From assembly GCA_902774795.1 (NCBI GenBank), contig CACYKA010000004.1, forward strand, positions 30,073-94,072: DNA of 64,000 bases, written 5' to 3'. The notes beneath the pieces are model-generated. The model was not told the origin of the DNA, searched no databases, and saw only the letters and a list, made by a program, of their open reading frames with translations. This stretch comes from an uncultured Prevotellaceae bacterium (lineage in GTDB: Bacteria > Bacteroidota > Bacteroidia > Bacteroidales > Bacteroidaceae). A program made the translations under genes and the position numbers. Shown piece by piece: positions 26,798 through 33,930 of the stretch; within the stretch, counting starts at the first letter, position 1, and every line of letters begins with the position of its first letter.

Positions 26798-28024
26798 TTA
26801 GAGGCCAGTGTTATAAACAGTTCCATCTTCAGGATTCCAATTGTCAACTGTTACAGTAACAAACTTGATCTCAGCACCATCAAGGATTGGGTCAAGGGCA
26901 TCTCCTGTTCCAGCTGATGTGTTAGCAGGATAATAACCACCACCAGCAAGGTCAACAGTATATGTGTACTTTTTCCCAATTGCCCAAGCGTCAGGAGTTG
27001 ACTTCAGAGGCCACATAGCTGTTACATATCCATCATTTGTGCCGGAAGCAGCACCTACGATATATGCATTATTCGCATGATTCTGTATTTTGAGATTAAC
27101 CTTAATGCAAGGACCATTGAAAGCATCATCTACATTGGAGCCTGAATATGCTGTTGCATAAGTAAATGACTGAGGAATAAGAATCCAGTCCTGACCTACT
27201 TGTGCTGCTGAAACACCAGCAACATTATATTTTGATGTTGATGCATCTGTTTGCGTATAGCTAGTTGTTATCGTAGCAGGGCTAACAACATCAGCCCAAC
27301 TGCTTACTGTAAGTATTGTACCCGTTCCGTCAGAATTGTTTACATCAGTGGTAGCATCTGCAAAAGTGAACACACCACTATTCTTTACATTACAAATTGA
27401 AGCATCACGAACAGAGATGTCAAGGTTGTCCTTATTACCATTGTACAGTTTTATTGCAACTTTACAACCCGTATGACGGAAATTCAAAGGAACACCATCC
27501 GTGCCATATTTACTCGTCTTTGATCCTGATGATGCATTGTACACGTCTGCAGGATCATAAGTACCTGTCTTAGATTTATTAGTTGTAAATGCCACCACCA
27601 AATCTGTTTGATACTGAGCATCAGCATCTGGAGTTACAGTAAACGCCTTTGTCAATGCTGTGTGTGAAACCTGAGAGGCATGACCGTCTGGTTTTGAATT
27701 TGCATAAGCAAAGAAATCAAGGGCACCATCTGAAGGCCAATAATATTTATACTCTGAATTGTAGGTAGAAGTCCCACTATTCCATGTGAATGAAGTCTCA
27801 GGGAAATAGTTAGTAGCAGTATTGTACACGTTTGCAAATACTGTAAAGCCAGAGGTCTGAAGCGAAGTGGCATTCACATCTGCTGCACGTGTCACATTGC
27901 TTGTCAGAGCACGGAAGCTAATCTCGTTAGACGGGCTAGTAGCTGCACTCTCGATGGTCTCGTCACTTGAGCAGGAAGCAAGCGCTAAGGCTGCTGCTGC
28001 AAATAAAAACAAATGTTTTTTCAT
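26798..28024 (-). CDS. Fimbrillin-family (Mfa-like) major lipoprotein
   Basis: Surface fimbrial lipoprotein of 408 residues. MKKHLFLFAAAALALASCSS is a clean lipoprotein signal with the lipid Cys at position 18. The body shows the Mfa_like_1 pattern: NEISFRALTSNVTRA, KYYWPSDGALDFFAYAN, a PLNFRHTGCKVAIKLY strand, the WILIPQSF segment, and GKKYTYTVDLAGGGY near the C-terminus. It ends VTVDNWNPEDGTVYNTGL, like a pilin C-terminal strand. FimA/Mfa1-type fimbrillins are lipidated and cut by a gingipain-like protease before assembly; the protease is not in this window. It lies 208 nt after the DUF5119 gene and may have its own promoter. Confidence 0.9.
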   Translation of the reverse strand: MKKHLFLFAAAALALASCSSDETIESAATSPSNEISFRALTSNVTRAADVNATSLQTSGFTVFANVYNTATNYFPETSFTWNSGTSTYNSEYKYYWPSDGALDFFAYANSKPDGHASQVSHTALTKAFTVTPDADAQYQTDLVVAFTTNKSKTGTYDPADVYNASSGSKTSKYGTDGVPLNFRHTGCKVAIKLYNGNKDNLDISVRDASICNVKNSGVFTFADATTDVNNSDGTGTILTVSSWADVVSPATITTSYTQTDASTSKYNVAGVSAAQVGQDWILIPQSFTYATAYSGSNVDDAFNGPCIKVNLKIQNHANNAYIVGAASGTNDGYVTAMWPLKSTPDAWAIGKKYTYTVDLAGGGYYPANTSAGTGDALDPILDGAEIKFVTVTVDNWNPEDGTVYNTGL

Positions 28025-28105
28025 AATTGTAAATAAATAAAAAAATTAATAATAAATTGTTTAATAAATGATTTTCTTTTCTTAAAGTTTTAGTTTTGGT
28101 TTATG

Positions 28106-28145
28106 TCAAAGGTCAATAACCAATAACCTATAACCAATAACCTAA
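28106..28145. repeat. Intergenic word array (caataacctataac type)
   Basis: Phrases of caataac and ctataac lie in the leader region of the fimbrillin gene, about 80 nt before its ATG. On the - strand a weak -7 candidate (gacctttg) lies just after the array. Confidence 0.75.
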
Positions 28146-28232
28146 TTTTTGTTTGTTACTCTTTCTCTAATTTAATTCATAGGCGTTAAAGTTTTTAGGG
28201 GGTAAATAATTATTTTAATTCACTCTTTATTT

Positions 28233-29207
28233 TTACATTGTAACATCAATATTTACGCCTTGCCAGCCGTCGATGGTGGGCTGGAAGCCTGAGCCGTTGA
28301 CGATAGGCTTCGGCACGGGAAGTCCGTCGAGTTTTATTTCTATTTTGTAGTTCTCGTCACTCTGTGACTGTTCGTGCATCTGACTTGAGACATCCTGCGT
28401 ATAGTACCACTTCTGACCGTCGGCAAGGACAGCATAGATGGTGAGGATGTGGTTGTTGAATTCTCCTTCGCTCTCGTGCGGGCAATGGCCGAAGATGCGT
28501 AGCTTCATCTGCAGGGTAGTGGCATCGATAACGCTGCATTCGAATGCTTCGGTAGCGAGCTCATCGCTGGGAATGCCTGTTGCCATGTTTATGGAAGCAG
28601 CAAGACCAGACAGGGCACCTCCGAAGCTGCCTGTATATTGCAGATTGGGCACATTGGTGATGGTGACGATGATTTCGTGGAAACGCTGATGGGGCTGCAT
28701 CTCTACATCAACAGTGTCTGCCAGATCGGTAGTGAACGGCTCGCTGACAGCACCATAGAGGGAGTCGGGTTCAAGGATGACGCGTTCCGGCTCCTTGGCA
28801 GTGAAGTGAGGCATAGTACCACGTGTGAAACTCATTCGAGTTCCTTCTTCGATGCTTGACTGGCGGGTATAGGCTTCGAGGGTGTTTAATGAGTTGCCAT
28901 TGCGATAAAGAATTGTCTCAGTATCGTTGTTGTAACTGATGGCTTGATAGGTTGCTCCCACCAGACGCGCTAAGCCTCCATTTGAACTGAAATCATATAT
29001 CTGTGGCTCCATTGAGGGGTCTGATAGGCTGTAGAACGTTGCACGCATGGGTTTGGGAGCAGCGACGTGTGACCAGTCATAGGTTGTATTGGCATATATC
29101 CAGTGGTTATGGTCGTAGCAGAGGTCCTTGTATTGGCAGCTACACAGCAGGAGCAGTGTTGCTGCCAAAATTGAAAGTTGAAAATTGAAAATTGAAAGTG
29201 GCTTCAT
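28233..29207 (-). CDS. DUF5119 family lipoprotein of the fimbrial cluster
   Basis: Lipoprotein of 324 residues with the lipid Cys in LLLLCSCQYKDLCYDH. The body matches DUF5119, a family found next to fimbrillin and DUF3575 genes and thought to act in pilus anchoring or assembly; that role is inferred. It starts at the ATG at 29207, overlapping the upstream stop by 4 nt, so translation is coupled. An earlier in-frame ATG inside the upstream gene is rejected. The signal-peptide core SIFNFQLSIL is encoded by a caattttcaactttcaa-type intergenic word array (29170-29203), meaning an intergenic repeat now serves as secretion signal. Confidence 0.85.
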   Translation of the reverse strand: MKPLSIFNFQLSILAATLLLLCSCQYKDLCYDHNHWIYANTTYDWSHVAAPKPMRATFYSLSDPSMEPQIYDFSSNGGLARLVGATYQAISYNNDTETILYRNGNSLNTLEAYTRQSSIEEGTRMSFTRGTMPHFTAKEPERVILEPDSLYGAVSEPFTTDLADTVDVEMQPHQRFHEIIVTITNVPNLQYTGSFGGALSGLAASINMATGIPSDELATEAFECSVIDATTLQMKLRIFGHCPHESEGEFNNHILTIYAVLADGQKWYYTQDVSSQMHEQSQSDENYKIEIKLDGLPVPKPIVNGSGFQPTIDGWQGVNIDVTM

Positions 29208-30487
29208 CTCTTGCCTCCTTTCTTTACGCCAAGGAGCCACTTCAGGCTGACCTCTGCCTTTGTTGGGCCCCACCAGTGGCGCTTTTTGGTTGACAGCCAG
29301 ATATAGTGGCCAGTGCCGTCATTGGCTGGCTCATATTCCTTGTACTCTCCGTCCTGAAAGCCGACACCAATTGTGAAGTCGAGACACCACTTTCGGCCTA
29401 TCTTCTTTGAATAGCCGTATTCCAAACCTCCGCCAAAGCCAAACTTTGCTGCCTGATAGCCCTTGCCGCCCCATTCAACGTCGTAGGTCAAGCCGAGCAC
29501 ATAAGCACCAAGGTGGTGACCAGTGAATGCTGAGGTCTGAGGTCTGAGGTCTGAGGTCTGACCGAAGTAGCGGCGGAAAGTGAGGTAGCCGCCGTAGGCT
29601 TGCCAATAGCGATGACGGTTGTCGCTTGAGAACCATGTATAGAACCAGTCGAGACCTATAGTCCATCGCTTGCCCATATATACTTCAATACCAACATTTG
29701 GTATAAGAACCACATCATAGAGCATATTGGTCCTCAGAGCGTATAGGAATGAACTGTTTTTCTTCTCAGCCTGAGTGCTGACAGTGTCTGCCACAAAGAC
29801 TGCTGCTGTTGTTGTTTCAGGCACGATGACGCTTTTGCTGACGCCTATGTGGCTGGTCTTGATGTATTTGATGGTATAGTCAGAACGGCGCAGCTGTGGC
29901 ATGCAGTTGGCGATGAGGTATTTGTAGTCCTCTGGATAGGTGCTCTTTATAAGCCATTCCTTCGCATCGGGCTCGCGAGTGCCATTGATGATGCGGAGTA
30001 TCTCGTTGCGATGAGGCAACTGGTCAGCTGAGGCTTTCTCTACGAACTGCTTGAAATTCTCCCAGTCTTCAGCTGTAGAAAGGGTGGTTATGATGGCGTC
30101 AGGCAGGTCTGACAGATTTGTCACGAAGGCTGCGAGGCTGTCAGTACGCTGGCGAGCCACTTTCTCATTGAGCTTGTAAGGACCGTCGATAGAACCAAAG
30201 CCATGAATGGTGAGACCATGAAGGGTGAGGGTAGGGTCGGCCTTGATGATTTGCAGCTCCTTGCTGATGCGTCCTATCTCTATGGCATTATTGCTGTAGC
30301 CTTCCACGATGTCGGCCATGCTGATAGGGTACTTGATGTGTGCCGTACCTGTTATGGAATCAATGACAACAGAGTCGGTAGTCTGGATGATAGTCTTCTG
30401 TGAAGATACAGCATTGCCCTGAGCCGCTCCTGTCACAGGAACTGCCGCCAGAATCATCATTGCCATATGTAGAAGAATATTCTTCAT
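29204..30487 (-). CDS. DUF3575 outer-membrane protein with OmpA-like N-terminal region
   Basis: First gene of the fimbrial operon, 427 residues from the ATG at 30487, with a signal peptide MKNILLHMAMMILAAVPVTGAAQ. Residues about 30-190 contain OmpA-like LTIHGFGSIDGPYKLNEKVARQRTDSLAAFV. Residues about 240-420 are a DUF3575 domain with the barrel-like pattern RTNMLYDVVLIPNVGIEVYMG ... YWQAYGGYLTFRRYF ... TKKRHWWGPTKAEVSLKWLL. Between these strands, residues about 309-319 (QTSDLRPQTSA) are encoded by four ggtctga repeats (29531-29561), an in-frame insertion in a predicted loop. A longer in-frame start is rejected because it consists of the same kind of repeats. Confidence 0.87.
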   Translation of the reverse strand: MKNILLHMAMMILAAVPVTGAAQGNAVSSQKTIIQTTDSVVIDSITGTAHIKYPISMADIVEGYSNNAIEIGRISKELQIIKADPTLTLHGLTIHGFGSIDGPYKLNEKVARQRTDSLAAFVTNLSDLPDAIITTLSTAEDWENFKQFVEKASADQLPHRNEILRIINGTREPDAKEWLIKSTYPEDYKYLIANCMPQLRRSDYTIKYIKTSHIGVSKSVIVPETTTAAVFVADTVSTQAEKKNSSFLYALRTNMLYDVVLIPNVGIEVYMGKRWTIGLDWFYTWFSSDNRHRYWQAYGGYLTFRRYFGQTSDLRPQTSAFTGHHLGAYVLGLTYDVEWGGKGYQAAKFGFGGGLEYGYSKKIGRKWCLDFTIGVGFQDGEYKEYEPANDGTGHYIWLSTKKRHWWGPTKAEVSLKWLLGVKKGGKR

Positions 30488-30595
30488 CCAGTTAACTATG
30501 TTTAGGTTGACTCTTGACTCTCCACCTTTGACCTTAGACCTTTGATTTTTGACCACATTTTAAAATAAGCGCGTGCGTACACACTCACATCGTTG

Positions 30596-30603
30596 CAAAG
30601 GTA
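30596..30603 (-). promoter_or_regulatory. Promoter -7 element of the fimbrial operon
   Basis: The - strand reads TACCTTTG, an exact TAnnTTTG match. Transcription should start near 30589, giving a leader of about 100 nt. A 16-bp alternating purine-pyrimidine tract (30569-30584) begins about five bases after the predicted start. Confidence 0.75.
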
Positions 30604-31032
30604 CGACTATTTTTCCATGTGGTGAAATATTATATGTCATATTGGTGCAATGCCTAGTTAATAATTGTTAAACACAAGAAGTATTGCTTAATTTGTTTAG
30701 TAATATTGCCTATTTTCGACACTCGAAAGATGTTAAATTACGTCTTTTTGCTAGTTTTTTCGTTTTGTGGGTGATTATCAGCGTGTTATCATATGTTGTA
30801 AATGCACACAAAAGTATGGAAAAAGTAATTTTGTGTGATTATCTCGGAGTTGTGTCGGAGTTGTGCCGGAGGTGGGTGGGAGATATCCCTTAAACTTCTT
30901 AAACCTCTTAAACTATTAAACTTTTGGTCAGTGAACCATGTTTTTTAGGGGGAAAAAGTATGTTTTTTTAGAAAATTAAGGAAAAATGTGACAAAAAAGC
31001 GTTTTTCCTTTTTTTATTTAAAATATAATTAT

Positions 31033-31040
31033 TACCTTTG
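31033..31040 (+). promoter_or_regulatory. Promoter -7 element of the exopolysaccharide operon
   Basis: TACCTTTG, an exact match to TAnnTTTG, with transcription expected near 31047 and the ATG at 31077. The -33 region is a T-rich stretch without TTTG. Confidence 0.75.
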
Positions 31041-31076
31041 CACGCTGAACTATGTATATTTAGTATATTACATTAC

Positions 31077-32354
31077 ATGGATACAATATCCTGGATTGCA
31101 TATTATTTTAACCTCTGGCTGGCGTATGGCACGTACTGGCTATCATATCTCTATAAGGCATACATCGAGTATCCTATAGAGGTAAGAATTGCCATTATAT
31201 TCATAACTGGCAGCATGATAGGCATCATTACCCTCACCAGTATCTCTGCTGCCAGGGTAAGGCACCGCGCTATCAGGAATAAGAGGTTGAATTACCTTGA
31301 AAAGCGCTTTGGCAAACAGATAGAATACCTGCTGTCAGCCGACTGCAAGCCAAATATGACCAGGCAGGAGGTAATAGATCTGTTGGGTGTGGGAGAGGAA
31401 CTGAATGCCAAGAAAGATGTACTTCGCGATAATAAGATGAAGATGCTCTTCTGCAAACTGATATATCGCAAGTGTATCTCGGACAAAGCAGCCGTCGGCA
31501 GACGCGATAATCTGCACCAGCTGATAAACCTCTTCTCGCTACGTGATTTTCTCGAGGACGCTACGAACTATGGAAGCTACAGGAGAAAGCGAGACGCTCT
31601 GTCGATGCTGCGTACCTTTAGGCTGTATGTCAGTCCATGGGTGGTGAACCAGCTACGCGTAGCGAAGAACAAATACGTGCAGCGATTGGCGATGTATGCC
31701 TCTATCATGTCGAGTTCGGACAGCGACCTTGACTACTTCGAGACGTCATTCTTTGACGATAACTGCTGTATCAACGACGAGATTGAGATAGGTTTCATGC
31801 TTCAGCGCCGCAGAAAGAACGGCGTTAGGCTGCCTAACCTTGCCAACTGGGCTTACCAACAGAAGAATCCGAATACGAAATGTGTCTTTGTGAGGCTGAT
31901 GCGACGCTTCGACCAGAAGGAATACTGCCCGCAGCTGGAGGAACTGTTCAGGCAGAATAGCCATAAGAAGCTCATAGAGGAGATTTCGCGCACCTGGGGC
32001 TACCTGCGCTATGTGGAAAGCGAGAAACTGCTTGTGGATTCGCTTGTAATGCAGCCTGATGATACGAAGGTTGCCATAATGCATGCCATCACCCGTATGG
32101 CTACGGGCAAAAGCCGGGAAGTGTTGGTGGAGGAATTCAAAGAAGCAACGAACCCGCACGTGCGCTTTGAGGCCCTGCGATGCCTGTATAACTACGGTGA
32201 AGAAGGAAGAGTGAGGTTCTATGAACTGGAGAAACAGAAAAGCGAGCGCGACGAGAAGTTCTTCTCATTCTTCAATAACCCGATTACACTGGAAAAGATA
32301 CGCCTCGACAAGGAGCAGGCTTATCATCCTTCAGTGGAGACGGTGTATATTTAG
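31077..32354 (+). CDS. HEAT-repeat membrane protein of the exopolysaccharide operon
   Basis: Protein of 425 residues. The ATG at 31077 (MDTISWIAYYFNLW) is preferred over a TTG 13 codons upstream that overlaps the promoter. Residues 1-60 contain two hydrophobic segments, the second being IAIIFITGSMIGIITLTSIS, so it is an inner-membrane protein with a cytosolic body. From about residue 250 alpha-helical HEAT-like repeats are visible, for example VAIMHAITRMATGKSREVLVEEF followed by PHVRFEALRCLYNYGEEG. The partner is likely the GT2 enzyme encoded next, and the HEAT array may act as a scaffold for it. No family name beyond HEAT can be given. Confidence 0.8.
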   Translation: MDTISWIAYYFNLWLAYGTYWLSYLYKAYIEYPIEVRIAIIFITGSMIGIITLTSISAARVRHRAIRNKRLNYLEKRFGKQIEYLLSADCKPNMTRQEVIDLLGVGEELNAKKDVLRDNKMKMLFCKLIYRKCISDKAAVGRRDNLHQLINLFSLRDFLEDATNYGSYRRKRDALSMLRTFRLYVSPWVVNQLRVAKNKYVQRLAMYASIMSSSDSDLDYFETSFFDDNCCINDEIEIGFMLQRRRKNGVRLPNLANWAYQQKNPNTKCVFVRLMRRFDQKEYCPQLEELFRQNSHKKLIEEISRTWGYLRYVESEKLLVDSLVMQPDDTKVAIMHAITRMATGKSREVLVEEFKEATNPHVRFEALRCLYNYGEEGRVRFYELEKQKSERDEKFFSFFNNPITLEKIRLDKEQAYHPSVETVYI

Positions 32355-32460
32355 TTTACGGTTTACAGTTTACAGTTTACCGTTTACAGTTTAGATAATT
32401 GAAAATTGAAAGTTGATAATTTAATCTTGAACCCTGAACCTTGAACCCTGAACCAAAGTT
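32355..32460. repeat. Intergenic word arrays (three different phrases)
   Basis: Three arrays follow each other: gtttacagtttacc (32355-32390), gaaaattgaaagttga (32399-32422) and cttgaaccctgaacc (about 32427-32455). They fill the whole gap between the HEAT gene and the GT2 gene. Confidence 0.85.
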
Positions 32461-33930
32461 ATGTGGTTGAATTTATACTATACATTCTGTTATATCATCT
32501 TTGGGTATTCTATTGCGATACTGCTGAGTTACCTGTTTCTCGTTGTGCAGAGTTACAGGGCGCAGAGAAAGTCTAAGATAGACATGCCGTCGGACAAGAC
32601 GCTGAAATATCTGATGAAAGGCTCGCCGCTGACTCCTGGTGTGTCGATCATAGCGCCTGCCTTCAACGAGGAAATCACCATCATCGATAATGTAAATTCG
32701 CTGATGCAGATAGACTATCCCAACTATGAGATAATCATTGTAAACGATGCAAGTACTGACCGCACGATGGAACTGCTTATTGAGGAGTTCAGCATGGTGG
32801 AGGTGCCTTATGACGTTGCGATGAAGGTGCCGTCGAAGCCTATCAAGCGCGTGCTGAAATCTACAGACCCGAGATTCAGCAAGCTCGTGGTGGTTGACAA
32901 GGAGCACGGCGGACGAAAGAGTGACGGTTCGAATGCGGGTATCAACGTTTGCAGTAACAAGTACTTCGTTTGTACCGACGTGGATTGTATCATAGAGCCG
33001 ATGGCACTGTATCGCATGATGTGGCTCGTTATTAACAGTCATGAACCGATGATAGGTGTGAGTGCTACGATGCTTATGAACAATGGTTGCGTGATTGGTG
33101 ACGGGCGTGTAATAGAAGCCAGAGAACCTTCGAGCATTCTGCCGCTGTTCCAGCAGATGGAATATCTACGCTCGTTCCTTGTGGGTAAACTTGGATGGTC
33201 GTCAATCAATGCCCTGCCTAATATTTCGGGTGGTTTCGGACTGTTTGATACTGACGTGGTGGTAAAGTCCGGCGGATATGACCAGACCTCAATGGCAGAG
33301 GATATGGATATGCTGCTGCGTATGGTGACATATATGAGGAACAGCGGTCTGAAATTCCGTGTGGCTCAGGTACCGCAAGTGTGCTGCTGGACTGAGGGAC
33401 CGAGTACGATGAAGTCATTCTACAGACAGCGTACACGCTGGGCGCGTGGACTGTTCGAGATTATTTCCCACCATCGCAAGCTGTTCTTCAATTTCCACTA
33501 CGGACCTATCGGTGGCATCACGCTGTCATACATCTTCCTGTTCGAGTTTATAGCTCCCACGCTGGAGATGTTCGGATTCTTCTTCATGATATGGCTGATA
33601 ATCATCGGTGGTGTGAACTGGGATACGGCTTTCATCATCTTCGGAATGATATACCTGTTTGCAGTACTGATGGCCGTCTGCGTGCTGACGTTCGACTATT
33701 CCACAGAGGCCGTAGATTGGTACAACAGGAAGAGAACATACACCAAGCTGATGCTGGCGGCAATACTCGAACCATTCATATTCCACCCTATAGTTACATA
33801 CTGTTCAAACATAGGTTACTGGAACTTCATATCTTCTGCCACTGCCGTATGGAAACCTATTCAGCGTACTGGTGTGAAGAAACAGAAGAAGAAACCTACA
33901 CAACAAGACAACAAGACTCCAAATGCATAA
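32461..33930 (+). CDS. Processive family 2 glycosyltransferase (polysaccharide synthase)
   Basis: Inner-membrane sugar polymerase of 489 residues in the PgaC/cellulose-synthase/hyaluronan-synthase group. One membrane helix lies at about residues 8-32, then the GT-A domain: IIVNDASTDRT, the metal-binding D173-V-D175, the AEDMD catalytic acid region, and the Q323-R-T-R-W product-binding motif typical of processive enzymes. Three to four C-terminal membrane helices follow from about residue 350. It overlaps the next gene by 8 nt. The context suggests synthesis and export of a secreted exopolysaccharide; the sugar cannot be told from sequence. Confidence 0.92.
   Translation: MWLNLYYTFCYIIFGYSIAILLSYLFLVVQSYRAQRKSKIDMPSDKTLKYLMKGSPLTPGVSIIAPAFNEEITIIDNVNSLMQIDYPNYEIIIVNDASTDRTMELLIEEFSMVEVPYDVAMKVPSKPIKRVLKSTDPRFSKLVVVDKEHGGRKSDGSNAGINVCSNKYFVCTDVDCIIEPMALYRMMWLVINSHEPMIGVSATMLMNNGCVIGDGRVIEAREPSSILPLFQQMEYLRSFLVGKLGWSSINALPNISGGFGLFDTDVVVKSGGYDQTSMAEDMDMLLRMVTYMRNSGLKFRVAQVPQVCCWTEGPSTMKSFYRQRTRWARGLFEIISHHRKLFFNFHYGPIGGITLSYIFLFEFIAPTLEMFGFFFMIWLIIIGGVNWDTAFIIFGMIYLFAVLMAVCVLTFDYSTEAVDWYNRKRTYTKLMLAAILEPFIFHPIVTYCSNIGYWNFISSATAVWKPIQRTGVKKQKKKPTQQDNKTPNA

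Larger units (their letters stand above)
30488..31076. other. Divergent intergenic region between fimbrial and exopolysaccharide operons
   Basis: It holds a word array (about 30495-30556), the - strand fimbrial promoter, an AT-rich middle with no convincing gene, short ttaaacctcttaaac phrases near 30890-30925, and the + strand promoter of the HEAT gene. A 69-codon open frame at 30684-30893 has no recognisable features and is not called. Confidence 0.7.

Noticed and set aside
30488-30556. Longer start for the DUF3575 protein
   Set aside because: The extra residues come from an intergenic word array and would precede a good signal peptide.
30684-30893. 69-codon open frame with a hydrophobic middle between the fimbrial and exopolysaccharide operons
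   Set aside because: No homology recalled, no promoter or start context, and AT-rich sequence where such frames arise by chance.
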